A DNA stretch of 64,000 nucleotides from assembly GCA_002245135.1 (NCBI GenBank), contig NGBS01000876.1:1-64000 (forward strand), in the 5' to 3' direction. Origin of the DNA: Proteromonas lacertae. Lineage: Eukaryota; Sar; Bigyra; Opalinata; Proteromonadidae. The position numbers were made by a program, and so were the translations under genes. Below are positions 25,998 to 38,305 of the stretch, in pieces. Numbering within the stretch: position 1 is the stretch's first letter; the number at the start of each line of letters is the position of its first letter. The notes under the pieces are model-generated. The model was not told the DNA's origin, did not search any database, and worked only from the letters and a program-made list of their open reading frames with translations.

Positions 25998-26353
25998 TCA
26001 TTCATTCTTCTTTGAAACATTATCATTCATCTTTTTTTGACATATCATTGCAATTTCTTTATGCCAATCACATATTTTAGATAAACTGCTATTTAGTTGT
26101 ATTATTTTATCTCTCATTTTCTTTGTATTATCCTTAGACGATTTCTTTAAGCTAAGCTGTCTACTTATTTGATCTTGTAACTTCTGCATATCTCTAATTA
26201 TTTTCTATTACAAAAATATAAATATAGTAATTATACATCGTTTGCTATTAATTCTCTATTAATGTCAGAAAATCTAACTTTAAACTCCTTTGGCATCTGT
26301 TTTAATAAGTCCTCAAATGGTACCTTTTCAAGACCAGTATCAGTAACTGACAT
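25998..26353 (-). CDS. Small coiled-coil protein, unknown
   Basis: Two exons with an intron at 26205-26236 (32 nt) give 107 aa. It starts MSVTDTGLEKVPFEDLLKQM. The second half is a charged heptad-like helix (KIIRDMQKLQDQISRQLSLKK). No family recognised; size and layout resemble small subunits of coiled-coil complexes. It is head to head with the WDR55 gene, with 92 bp between starts. Confidence 0.65.
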
Positions 26354-26445
26354 TATTAAACTATTATACTTTTCACAAAGAGATAAAAATAAAAAATAGC
26401 AAAAGCAAACAAACTTGAATCAAGCCTATTTATCATTTTGATGAA

Positions 26446-27636
26446 ATGGAAGAGCCATTATCAAAATTAAAGTGCTCTTCAGAAGTATTTTAACATATTT
26501 TAATATGTTCTAGGTGTTTGATATAATATTTTCATCAAATTCTTCAACTGTATATGCTGGGCTTGTTTCTGGAGAGATTTCACAGTATTCATCTTTATTG
26601 TAATGTATTTATATAGATATACCATATCAGATAATGAATTATCTATAAAGTCTACAATACCACCAATATCCACTCAGAACTCACCATCAGTTCAATCAAT
26701 GATATGTTTGAATGATTTAATGATTGTAGGTTATGGTAACGGAGCAATATATTCTTATGATTCTTCAAACAAAAAGCAATGGGAAATAAAACCAAATAAA
26801 AGTTATGCTGTTTCAAAACTTTATTCAATAAAAGATTATACATTTGTCAATGGTAAAGATGATGGAACAATACAATTGTTTGATATAAGAAAGTATAATA
26901 CACCATTTTATGAAGTAAAAGAAGCACTTGATTATATATCTGATTTATGTGTAACATCAGATAAAAATAGTTTATATTACACAAGTGGAGATGGTACACT
27001 ATCATTAATTAACTTAAAACGAAGTAAACATGAATTTAGAATAGATCTTGACGATGAATTATTATCACTAACAATAGTAAAGAATGATTCAAAGCTACTA
27101 CTAGGAACACAAGAAGGAAATATAGAGATATTTAAAATTGGCGAATGGGAAGATACTTTCAACAGATTTACTGGCCATCCTAACTGTGTAGATAATATGT
27201 TGAAATTAGATGAAGATACTGTACTTACAGGATCAAGCGATGGTATGATTAGAGTAATATCTATTCTACCGAATAAATTCCTTGGAGTGTTGGGAGGACA
27301 TGATGATTTTCCTATTCAGACTATGAAATGGAGTGATAATAGACAATTTATTGCAAGTGCTAGTGTAGATTGCGTTAGATTATGGAATGCAAAGGTTTTA
27401 ACAGATGATGATGATGATGATAGTGAAGAAGAAAATGAAGAAAAAAAGAGAGAACAGAATGAAAATGATGATAAGGAGAAAGATAGTAATTCTGATAGTG
27501 AAGATGAAGATAATTCAAAAAATAGAAAATGTATATTCATTAATTACACTATTTTATAGCTAATAAACGTAAAAACCCGATCGATAAAAGCAATCCTACT
27601 AAAAAATCTTATGGTGGATTCTTTGATGATTTGTAA
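26446..27636 (+). CDS. WDR55: WDR55-like WD40 repeat protein (Jip5 family)
   Basis: Four exons, 371 aa. Introns at 26485-26513 (29 nt), 26600-26616 (17 nt) and 27531-27559 (29 nt) leave 1116 nt. Seven short WD-like blades are visible, including GKDDGTIQLFDIR, TSGDGTLSLINLKR, GTQEGNIEIFKI, GSSDGMIRVISI and ASASVDCVRLWN. The acidic DDDDDDSEEE tail ends in a lysine-rich block, the layout of WDR55/Jip5, a nucleolar protein needed for rRNA maturation. The 17-nt intron is required: without it a TAA follows at once. Confidence 0.78.
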
Positions 27637-27800
27637 ATATTCGTATGTTTTTATTTTTATACTGCATTATTTGGATTTTTATTGTAGAAAATAAAATATA
27701 TAAAAAGAGAAAAATAAGAAATAAGAAAATAAACTGTTATTTTGTTCAGTGATTATCGTTTCTTCTTGATTAATAAGATTTTTTATATTCCTTGATTAAA

Positions 27801-28405
27801 ATGTCAGAAAGAAAGTGTTCATCACCTAGAAGCGTTTCATCAAGAAGTACACAAAGTCGTCCTGTCACTGGTACATTTAGGTATTGATAAGATATCCAGT
27901 TTCTTTCAAATAGAGAAGATATGACTCCTGAAGAAGCAAAAAAATTGCATGATCTTTTAGAACAGTATGTGCAATAATAATATATATAGAGAATATAAAT
28001 TATCTCAAAGTCTAAGAAGTGTTAGAGAACAAATGGGTTCAATAGTTGGATCCAGACCTTCTACAGGAAGATCTATACAAACTCCTAATATTTATTCACC
28101 TATTGCAGGAAATAAACAAAATTCTCGTCCATCTACTCGTCCATATTCTCCTCGTAATAATGGTAGTGCATATGGATCTCCCAATAAAACATTCTGTCCA
28201 AGTGAGACAACAAGCGAAGATAGAGGTTTAGATATCTTTTTATTATTTTTATTATCCTATTATTGCTTTTCTTTAATATTATTCACCTTTTTATGATAGT
28301 GAATTTTATAATCCTCCTCTTGGATTACCATGTCGTACTCGTTATGGTGAATTAACTAAAAGTATGGATATACCTGAGTTTAAAGGAGTTGTTGGACATT
28401 TTTAA
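27801..28405 (+). CDS. Ser/Arg/Pro-rich small protein, unknown
   Basis: Exons start at ATG 27801 (MSERKCSSPRSVSSRST) with introns at 27881-27913 and 27965-27989. A short charged helix (MTPEEAKKLHDLLEQEYKLS) is followed by RPSTGRS and RPSTRPYSPRN motifs. The last exon appears to encode EFYNPPLGLPCRTRYGELTK and ends at TAA 28405. The best third intron (28226-28299) leaves the reading frame off by one, so either a base is wrong or that splice is different. SRPSTGR-like motifs are common in flagellar and microtubule-associated proteins, but no family is claimed. Confidence 0.5.
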
Positions 28406-28624
28406 CTACAAAAAGAATAATTTCCTTATACTAATATTTTAGATGTTCATTTTATTGATAAATATAAAGTAATATATCTACTTCACTAGTTTTTTAGTTA
28501 TTGTTTTGTTTATGAAGTAGTGATAATAGAAACAATCATAAATATATAAAATAATTAATTAAGCATACCTGTTTGTTGTGATAGTAACAGTAAAATTGTT
28601 GTTATTTATATGTATATTTTCCAT

Positions 28625-30960
28625 TTATTCAACATTAAAGAATTCTTTAGATAATTCTGTCTTTTCTTCTTCTAATATTCCATCTAATATTATTTTTCTG
28701 ATTGATGAAAATGTTTTTAAAAATGATTTTAATTCTGATTTATCTATATTTTCTTTCACTGTCATTGTTATTTTAGCATATCTATCTTCAAATATTTTAC
28801 TATTTTCTTTCATTAATCTCAACCCTTTTTCATTTAATTCATTTCCTGATATATCCACATAACTTAACCTTCCATACTTTTTTATGCTTTTTATTAACAT
28901 TTTTAATCCTTTCTCACTCATTCCAACATCTATTCATAACATAATATCATATTATATTCATAAAATACTTGAAAGATTTAATGAATTATTATTAGCAAAT
29001 TTATCAAAATATTTACATATTATCTCTATTCCTTCATCTCCAATTGGATTGCCATATATTGAAATATGTTCTGCTGTTTTAGGCAAAAACTCTATTAATT
29101 CTTTCAATCCTTTTGAAGTAATTTGATTATTGGATAAAAAAACTTTCCAATAATTAATCTTCTTTATTAATGGAATAAAAGAATCATTCAGATTCAAATC
29201 TATTTCATAACATATTTATATCATATACTTGATAAATCACATGAATATCTTTTCTTAACACAATAATTCAAATAATATTTCACTTCTTCATTTGTCCATA
29301 AAGAATTTTTCATTTCTATAAATGGATATTCTTCTTTTTCTAATGATTTTGAACAAATTGATTTTAATGCCTTTCATTTTGATATTATTTCCTTTCAGAT
29401 CTATTATTTTACATCCTTTTATTGAATCTAATGCATTTGATAATAATATCACACTTTCATCATCAATTGAGATATTATTCGACTCAATGTTGTATATATA
29501 ACAACCATCCTTTAACATATTTAAATGGTTTAGTAATATCTTAAATCCATTATTACCAATTGGATTATCTAAAAATACACTATATAAATTATACTATAAA
29601 TTCTCATCTTATTAAAGCTTCTCTTATTTTTTATCAAATATTCCATTCCTTCTGAATCGATATTATTATCATATAAATATAGTATATCAATGTATTTTTG
29701 AATATTCTTTAAACCATCAACCAAATATTTCAATCCAATTGAAGATAATCCCATTCCTATAACACAATAAATGATTATAGTAATACTTGAACAATCAATA
29801 TAATCTTTCCGATCACAACATATTAACAAATTCATATGTGGAGATAATATTTTCATTCCTTCATCTCCTATTTCATTTCCACTTAAACTAAGATATGTAA
29901 GTCTTGTAAAATAAGACATATTGTTCATTAATACTTTCACACTTTTGTCTGCAAGTTTATTATCTAATCAATAGAAAAACATCAAATTATACTATCTAAA
30001 TTTAGATGTTGTATCTCTCTAAGTTCATTTAATCTTAATGAAATGAATGATGAGAAAAAAACATCATCAATATCTAAATCGCTAAGATGCAATCCATTAC
30101 TATATCTGATGAATTTCATCAATTCAGGAATGTCTTTATCAATCAGCAATTCTTTATTTCTTTTAATATCAAAATCAAAATCAATTTTTGAAATAGGAAA
30201 TTTAGAGAATATGACTTTCAATCCTTTTGAATAAATTCTATTATTATTTCTAATATCTATTCTTCTGAGATTTGGATATTTATATAATTCTTTTGATAAT
30301 AATATCATTGAATCATCATTCAATCTCATTTCAGAAAGGATTAATTCATTTTTGTTGTTGATTAACAAATACAAATATGGAATTAACAGTTTAAATCCCT
30401 TATAATCAATTAAATACTCTATTTCATAATAATCAATAATATAATAACTAATACGATTAAGACAAACTTGTTTTAATTTCATGAATAGAATTGATTTAAC
30501 AAATGATTCAATAAAATCAGATGTTAGATTATATCCAGATAAATCTATTTCTTGAAGGTTTGATAACTGTTTTAAATATGATATAAATAATGAATGATGT
30601 TGAGTTGGAATATCAACACTATCTAATTAAATATATATTATAAAAATAATACAAAATATGAGTTTGGTTGGATTGATTAGTTTTATTATTCTGAAGAAAT
30701 AATCTATTCCTTCTTCATAACAACAAATACTATTTGATTTAACATTCATTCTTATTTCATCTCTTTCAATATAAATAGATAAATTTAATATCATTTTATC
30801 TAAATAGCAACTTTTGCCATCTTTGCACTTATGATATACTTGTGGTATTATCATTTCTTTGATTCTTTCATCTAATGATTTTGTTAATAATATTGATAGA
30901 ATTTCATCATTACATTTAACATTATAAATTGATAAAAGATATTTATGTATAACTATATTT
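28625..30960 (-). pseudogene. Leucine-rich repeat module, frame-disrupted
   Basis: Several exons on the minus strand encode LRRs of the ribonuclease-inhibitor/NLR-like type: YLSLSGNEIGDEGMKIL, DISGNELNEKGLRLM, YLYDNNIDSEGMEYL, IYGNPIGDEGIEII and DIRNNNRIYSKGLKVI. Short introns join them, for example 28930-28968, the one after LNLD near 29975, and one near 30610-30640. A frame change without a splice signal occurs near 29370. There is no start codon at the 5' end near 30960; the frame seems to come from the pseudokinase upstream. It is best read as the 3' half of a kinase-LRR gene that is decaying, or contains sequence errors. Confidence 0.6.
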
Positions 30961-30992
30961 CAAAAATTATAATTAATATACTATCATCATTT

Positions 30993-31978
30993 CTATTGTA
31001 ATATTTCTTTGGAAATAATATAGGGAAATGATAGCAATTTATTATCATCATTATATAACACTTCTTTTCTTTTATTATCCATCATTAATAAATTACTTTC
31101 ATCTCTTCTAATTGTCTTTTTCAATATTAGAACTTTCAATTCTTTTAAACTCATTCTATCTTCACTCTTCACTTTCAACATTCTTCTCTATCATTTCTTT
31201 CATTTTCTTGTTACTTTTTCTTTTAAAACTGTATTTACATATCAAAATATTATTCATTGTTCTAATCATATTATAATCTTCATTAAATGGTAATTTCTTG
31301 TTTATTATCTCATATAAAATACATCCAATTGACCAAATCACACTTTTCTCATTACATTCTAATCCATTCAACTCTTCTGGACTTTTGAAACAAATATCAT
31401 ATATTCTCATATCTTCTTCTTTTCTTAATAAGTTCAAGAATAAATCACATAACTTCATTTCACCATCATCTTCATATATCACATTAGAACTCTTCAAATT
31501 ACTTATCACTAATTCCATATTCATTGAATATCATCAATATATCACAAATTGATAGAATAATTTTACATTTATCATCACTAGAAATGGTTTTATTTTGAAT
31601 TAACCCCTCCTAAATCTCGCATATAATACTCTCTTTCCAACATCATCATATTACACCGGATGATCTGTATTTCTGAAGGATAGGTACAAAATGAACAATA
31701 ATCTAACAGAAAACAATTATTTTCACTAAATTTCAATATCTTCTTCTCTTTAATTCCATTGGTATTCAACATTTTAACTACTTTGCAGTTATTTTCATGT
31801 TTAATTACCAATTCTACTTCATTTTCATTCTTTTCTTTTCTTTCTTTGATCTATTACATATATAAATTAAGCATACTTCTAATTTCGGTAATTTATATTT
31901 CAATATATCTTCTATGTGATGATTTAACATTTCTGAAATTTGAGTCGTTTCAATTTTCTTTTTTTCTTTCTTTTTTCA
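30993..31978 (-). pseudogene. Degenerate kinase-like gene, right-arm copy, several frameshifts
   Basis: Counterpart of 15840-17040. Differences that break the frame are an extra A in the A-run just after the start (about 31965), an extra T after GGAAT near 31512, and an extra base before MLKVKSEDR near 31182. Past the EDR block the sequence is unlike the left copy, reading KELKVLILKKTIRRDESN and then a stop at about 30993. The LRR module follows directly. It keeps the same degenerate catalytic loop and DLF motif. Confidence 0.7.
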
Positions 31979-32484
31979 TTCATTTTACCATTTTTATTTA
32001 TCATTCATCAACATTCATGATCACAACAACACTAATATCGTTACTGTGATGTATAACCACTTTTATTGATTTTTGCTGTTCTGATGTTTCTATTCTCAGT
32101 TAATGTAAACTACATAGAATAGTTGGATTTTATATGATAATATTCAGAGTTTTAAACCATCTAGCTGTAAATTTAAGCAAAATATTTTCAAACTTGTTTG
32201 ATGTTTCAAAATAAATAGTCGTTTTTTGATTCAGTTTTTTTCTTTTTAAAAATTCAAGATTATAGAAGTTAAAAAACATGTATAAGTAATATAAATATAT
32301 TAAGATGTTGTGCTAATTATTTTATTCAGGAAATATTTCAAAATAACATAAATATTTTATGTGATATTGTTATTTTATTAGTAATATCATTTTACAAACA
32401 ATGATTATGAGAATATTCTCAATTCTATTTTTTTCTTTTTTAATCATCAACTATTAAGAAACAATTCAAAAAACAACGATATTT
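31979..32484. other. Intergenic region, mirror of 15336-15839
   Basis: A/T-rich sequence between the pseudokinase and the SMPD4-like gene, with no gene seen. It is nearly identical to its mirror but with more substitutions than the coding regions. Confidence 0.6.
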
Positions 32485-34713
32485 TTATAATATTAACTTG
32501 AATAACAATATTATTACTAATATAAATAACATATTTCGATAATCACCAAAAATTCGCAAATTTATTATTATATCTTCATTCTCTTCATTTCGAATATCAC
32601 ATATTATTCTAGTTATATATTCAGATATTATTATCAGAATTTCAACTATCATTTTATTCTCATATATTGTTATTGGCTTATATAAAGGATTATTATGATA
32701 TTTTATATTCATATTTCCTCGAATATATTCTCCATTTATCAACTTTTCTCTTTCATTCTCATTCATTTCATTATCTTCTTCATCATACAATAGATTCTCT
32801 TTATTTATTATACAATTTTCACTTTCTTCTTTTACTCTTCTTATTTCTTCTTCACTTATTTCAAATATATCATTTAAACAATTTGTTGATGGCTTTTCTT
32901 TTCTATCACTATTACGAATTAAACAGATTATTTTTATTGCCAATGATTTGTATTTACTTATTTCACACAAAAATTCACTATTCAAATTCAGTTTTTCATA
33001 AATTGAATGTAAATCACCAATTTTTTCATTCTCATTTCTTCTTATCATTTTTCCTATTTCTCTCAACATTTTCACTAAATCTTTGGTATAAATCAAAGAA
33101 ATATGCTAAAAATATATAAAATAAAATATTAATATATACTTTTAAAACTACATCAATCATATTATAAGATCGATTATAATCTAATTCTCTTTTAATTCCT
33201 TTCAAACATTGACCTAATAACAAAATATAAAACTATTCGATAAATAAATAACACAATATACTGGATAATGATTCTCAACATAATATTCCCATTCATTATT
33301 ATATGATTTTCTTTCTTTTCTCATTATTTTCTTTGATAATACGGAAGCAGCTGATTGTAATGTTTTGGTTGGCGATGTTTTTATTGTTGAAGGAGAGGAA
33401 GATGGTTTTGATATTGTTTCAAAAGCATTTTTACTATATAATCTATCATTACAATTCCATGGTTCTAATAAAGATAACCAAATATCAACCATCTATTCAT
33501 AAATATTACAAGATGATGTATATAAAATACCATTAAATAGGAAATATTATCATTAAATTCACAGAATTCTAAACCCAATGAAAGAAACTCAAATAATGGT
33601 TTTTCGATTAATTCTAATAACATATTCTCATCTATTCATTTATATATATATATATATTATAATTAACATAATAATACTCTTTTGACTTGTTATTGTGTCA
33701 GATAATAAAAACACTATTAAACCAAATAAACCTTTTAATAAGTTCAAATTGGGACTATTGTAATTCTAATTCATTATATATAACAATTGTATATACATAC
33801 ACATAATGTGAATTTTTCATCAAAATATAAACTATTCTTATTATAACGATATATATTGTTTTTATTTAACCAAAATTCCATTATTCCATTTATTAATTCG
33901 ATTGAATATCGATATTTTTCATCAATATTTCTCACATCTGGCATATTCATATTTAACTTCAATTCTCGTCGGTTTTCAAATAAACTATTATAATATTCTA
34001 AACACAAATTCGAATATATATCATTACAGATCATTGATACACTCAAATTATATTGACTTTTGATTTTTGAATCTTTATTTGAACAACATATTACACTTCT
34101 ATTACAATTATCACTTCCAAAATGTAAAAATGAGAATAAATAATATTCTATCATATTTAATGATAAATATTCACATCTTCCAGAATAAATCAATGGAGGA
34201 TTTGTTAAATAATAATATAATGAAGGTAATGGATTATTACTGTTATTCTCAAATATTTCTCTTGTTTTTAATGGTAAATTCTCTACATTGTAATTGTAGC
34301 TAACAGAAGGAATTGAATTACTGTGTAATAGAGTGGATAATAAAGAGCTATCTTCATTATTCTTCAATAAACTAAACAATCTTACAAAATGAACTGCATT
34401 ACTCACATGATCACTCTTTCTTCTTTTTGAATCACATACACATTCACATTTATCTTCACTGATTCGATAATAAAAAGGAACATCACTATAATCACACAAA
34501 CGACCATTTCTATTCAACATTACATCTACAAATTCGGCATAGTATGTGTAGAATTGATAACTTGCATTTATTGAACCAAAATAACCTAAAGGAGAGCTAA
34601 AAACTAGAAACTACACACTTATACGAAAATTCTTCTTTCATATAATCATTTATCTCTCGACAAATATCACCAACAGATTTACTTGATACAGGGATTGAAA
34701 AATCGTAAGGCAT
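32485..34713 (-). CDS. SMPD4-like neutral sphingomyelinase-3 family protein (right copy)
   Basis: Mirror copy of 13104-15335, with the same seven-exon structure including the 20- and 22-nt introns. About four amino-acid differences are visible (for example RINEDK to RISEDK, YYIENH to YYVENH, KMLVEI to KMIVEI). The frame is intact. See the left copy for domain evidence: DIWLSLLEPW block, C-terminal hydrophobic anchor. Tail-to-head arrangement with IAH1 on the same strand. Confidence 0.6.
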
Positions 34714-34828
34714 TTTATTTTGAATTTTTCAATGTCAATAATTGGTCATTATTACACAGTTTTGGTAATTTTCATTTTTAACATCAACAATAACAATTTA
34801 GATGATACAAATATTATTATTTAACTCT

Positions 34829-35877
34829 TCATTCTAATATTTTCAATTCACCCAAATAACTCTGATGATATCTTTTGAGAAATTCACTAACATTTTCATA
34901 ATCAAAGGTTTTCCAATGAGGAAACTATGATATAAATATATTACACATATCAAATATATACATATGGTTGTAATCCATTCATATTATCAGGATCTAAAAG
35001 TGGGAATTTGTTTCTATAAAAAGAATATAAAATGATGATGAAATTACTTTATTGTTGATATTATTTCTTTGTAAATATATTCATTCCCTTTGCTGTCTGG
35101 ATGAAGACCATCTCTGAGATAACTTTCCCAATTCTCATTCTGTTGCATTCCATTAAATAAATCAACCATAAAAACATTTTTGTTATTTGAGATTGATTTT
35201 CTTAATTTCATTACTCTTTCAGCATAAACACTCATTACATCATTACTTCTTAATTGTTCTTCATTCATCTATTCATTTTTATATATTATATTATACACTT
35301 GCACAATGGTTCTTATAAGCAATATCATCAACTGGAGTTGGAGTTAAAACTATTATTCTCATATCACATTTTAGTTTTAATAAATATTCGATTATTTCTT
35401 TCATATTATCTTCAAATTCATCAATATCTATATGCTGAATTCTATTACATTCAATTGAACCATCATTTGTACCACACATTAATATCGTCAATATCGGTAA
35501 ATCTTCACTATTCTCTGGATATAACAATTTCAAACTTTCTAATAAGAATCTAGAATTATAGCCAGAAAAACCACGATTCAATATATCAGCTCTATGACGA
35601 TATATATAAGCAAGAGAAGCACCCCATCCTTTATACTCACTATCAAAACTATTGAATATATCATCAATTAAATATGTAAATACGAATATTCAGTTATACT
35701 ATCACCTAATAGTAATATATATGGTTTCTTTTTAGGTAAAACAGTTGAAATTGTTTTTTCTTTTGGTCTTTGATGTATTCTTAGGGGAATTTTCTTTTCT
35801 ATTCTAGATAGCCAATATCCCAAACCCATCAATACACCTCCACCTATCACTAATGTGAAGATTTCTTTATTTGACAT
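34829..35877 (-). CDS. IAH1: SGNH hydrolase, isoamyl acetate esterase family (right copy)
   Basis: Mirror copy of 11941-12988 with the same five exons and motifs (GDSIT, GWGASLA, GFSGYN, GTND, DGLHP). It differs by EIISIIK to EIISTIK and by one extra base inside the third intron. The frame is intact, so both esterase copies appear functional. Confidence 0.87.
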
Positions 35878-35908
35878 ATTTTTGTGTAATTTACTTGAAA
35901 TTACGAAA
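35878..35908. promoter_or_regulatory. 31-bp bidirectional gap (right arm)
   Basis: Mirror of 11910-11940, between the divergent starts of IAH1 (minus) and the glycoprotein (plus). Confidence 0.5.
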
Positions 35909-38167
35909 ATGTCAAATCAAGCCATAATAATTTTCTTTTCTTTTTTTATGAGTTTATCGATTATTTTGTTATTATTTTCATTAGTTTATTCTATTATTGC
36001 TGTAGAATATAACTATGCAAACTATGAATTTTTGACTAAATTGAAGTCAAATAGTTGTGTTATTCTGTATGATGAAAAATATACAATCGATATGTCAAAA
36101 TGGCATGTATTTAAACCCAAATTTAGCAAAATGATAGGAACTGGTGAAAAGTCTTTAATCACTCTAGTTTATTCTGTAAACAGTACAAATGAGTTGAATT
36201 CATTACAGTTATTTGATCCAATAGAGAAAACTGAATTTTATAATATATATTTTAAGATAGTGATAAAAGAATCTAACCATAGTTTGTTATTGAATAATGA
36301 TGGTATATTTAGTTATTTATCACATTGTTACTTATACAATATTCATATTTACTTACCTGATAATGTGATAATAAAATCCTTTCAATCTGGTTCAAGTATA
36401 TTATCGAATGAAATATATCACAGTAATATGTTTCATATAGGAATATATTTCAATAAACTTACAATAAATACTGATAATTATAATCAAAAATTAGGCTTAA
36501 TAACTCAAAAACTTGTATTATCCGAAAATGAGAATGTGTTTGTAGGTTTATTTGTAAAAGGAAATATTTTGAATTACAATATATCGAATTATCCATGTTA
36601 TAGTGGAATATTGATAGGAGAAATAAAATCATCATCAATATATGATAGTTATTTGTGTTTATCACATTCTTTTGTTGATATTAATGTGGTAAATATCTAT
36701 TCAAATTTATTGATAATGAAGAAAATAGATAATCATTTTGGTGGAATGATAGGATATATAACAACAGAGATTGATTATCTTGATGATAAAAAAGATCAAC
36801 ACAATAACAATAAAATCAATAATAATAATAATAAACAAGTAAAACTCACAATAAAGAATTCATATCTGATAATAAGAAAAGGTATTTCTATATTTAAATA
36901 TTGTGAAAATGATTATTCTTCAATGAATTATGGATGTTATATTGGTAAAATATATAAATCAGAATCAGAATCATCAAACTCTTTATTTAATTCCAAAATA
37001 AGAAACAATGAAAGAATAATATTTGAAATAAGTGAAAGTTGGAGTTATATTTGCATAAATGGTGTATATAATGGTAATAATAATAACAAAGTAATTGTAA
37101 ATGATTTAATAGGAAGTATATCCAATATGGACAATAACATAATAATGATAATAAAAGATAGTTATTCCGTTTTGAATTTATTATCACTCAATTATAATAA
37201 ATCTCTGGAATTAGACAATCTAAAAATATCCATTGGAATTGCAAACAAGAAAATATCAATGGAAGTAATAAACAGTTATTCATTTCTTATAGATTGTTTA
37301 ACAAATAATGAAACAGAGAAAGTGTTAATGAATGAAGAAAAAATACCAATATTGTATTGTTATTATGAGAATAACAAATGTAATTATAAACAGAAGAATG
37401 AAACAATCAATATTTATCGTTTTAAAGTAAGTAATGATTATCAATTGATTGGAAAGAAAGATAATGGAATGAAATATTATTGTAATAGAAATATGCCTTA
37501 TTATATAGAAAATGAGATAATGAATTTTGATAAAACATTTCATGAGAGTGATATTTGCTATTACAATAACAACTATAACTATATTTCATCCTCAACATTC
37601 TATATTATGTTTTTAACTCCATTTTATTCTCTGTATGATAAATATAAGATATATAAACTGATAATTATGCCAAAGACTGAAAAAATAAGGAGAATATACT
37701 TAAAGAAATATAATAAAGACTATAAACATAGAAATGATATAACAATAATCCCTTCTAATCCATGTATAAGAATCAAATTTAAGTCAATGACAAAATTTAA
37801 TCTAAATCTTACTCATTGTTATTGTAAAATGAAGAAATATTCAATTCATATAAATATAAGAATAAAAGATGTTATTGATTATAATAAAACACTAATATTC
37901 TATTGTAATTATGTAAATAATTCAAATGTGAAGTATGATATAGAAAATAGACAGTTTAATTCATCAACAGAAGATAATAATGGAATGAATTCAAATGATA
38001 ATCAAAATCCATACAAGTTTGTAATGATGATAATATGTTTTTTGTTAATCATCGCTTGTGGATGTAATATGGCCAATGGAGGTATAAATAAGATGACAAA
38101 ACAGTATAGTGTGATAAATAATGAAAGTTATGAAAATCCTAAAGAAAATAGTGATAATGATGAATAG
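35909..38167 (+). CDS. Large surface glycoprotein with GLUG-like repeats (right copy)
   Basis: 752 aa, intact mirror copy of 9639-11909. The polyN run near residue 305 is four residues shorter. Substitutions seen include SVIAVEY to SIIAVEY, LLSFNYN to LLSLNYN, LIIPKTE to LIMPKTE, NKTIIFY to NKTLIFY and KYNIENR to KYDIENR. Topology and repeats are as described for the left copy: N-terminal hydrophobic segment, long N-glycosylation-rich ectodomain, C-terminal membrane segment and a short polar tail. Confidence 0.85.
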   Translation: MSNQAIIIFFSFFMSLSIILLLFSLVYSIIAVEYNYANYEFLTKLKSNSCVILYDEKYTIDMSKWHVFKPKFSKMIGTGEKSLITLVYSVNSTNELNSLQLFDPIEKTEFYNIYFKIVIKESNHSLLLNNDGIFSYLSHCYLYNIHIYLPDNVIIKSFQSGSSILSNEIYHSNMFHIGIYFNKLTINTDNYNQKLGLITQKLVLSENENVFVGLFVKGNILNYNISNYPCYSGILIGEIKSSSIYDSYLCLSHSFVDINVVNIYSNLLIMKKIDNHFGGMIGYITTEIDYLDDKKDQHNNNKINNNNNKQVKLTIKNSYLIIRKGISIFKYCENDYSSMNYGCYIGKIYKSESESSNSLFNSKIRNNERIIFEISESWSYICINGVYNGNNNNKVIVNDLIGSISNMDNNIIMIIKDSYSVLNLLSLNYNKSLELDNLKISIGIANKKISMEVINSYSFLIDCLTNNETEKVLMNEEKIPILYCYYENNKCNYKQKNETINIYRFKVSNDYQLIGKKDNGMKYYCNRNMPYYIENEIMNFDKTFHESDICYYNNNYNYISSSTFYIMFLTPFYSLYDKYKIYKLIIMPKTEKIRRIYLKKYNKDYKHRNDITIIPSNPCIRIKFKSMTKFNLNLTHCYCKMKKYSIHINIRIKDVIDYNKTLIFYCNYVNNSNVKYDIENRQFNSSTEDNNGMNSNDNQNPYKFVMMIICFLLIIACGCNMANGGINKMTKQYSVINNESYENPKENSDNDE

Positions 38168-38246
38168 TATATTATGCAGATGTAGATAGATAATAATTTA
38201 TAATAATTTATGTTAAAATGATGTTTTTACATATTTACAAATACAT

Positions 38247-38270
38247 AATTCTGTATTTAAATACAGAATT
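38247..38270. repeat. Perfect 24-bp palindrome between glycoprotein and RING genes
   Basis: The sequence reads AATTCTGTATTT followed at once by its own reverse complement. The corresponding left-arm site (about 9531-9560) holds only an imperfect version, so the two arms differ here in a way that perfects a hairpin. Confidence 0.85.
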
Positions 38271-38305
38271 TTAATTATCATTTCTTTACTTCTATATAAG
38301 TCCAT

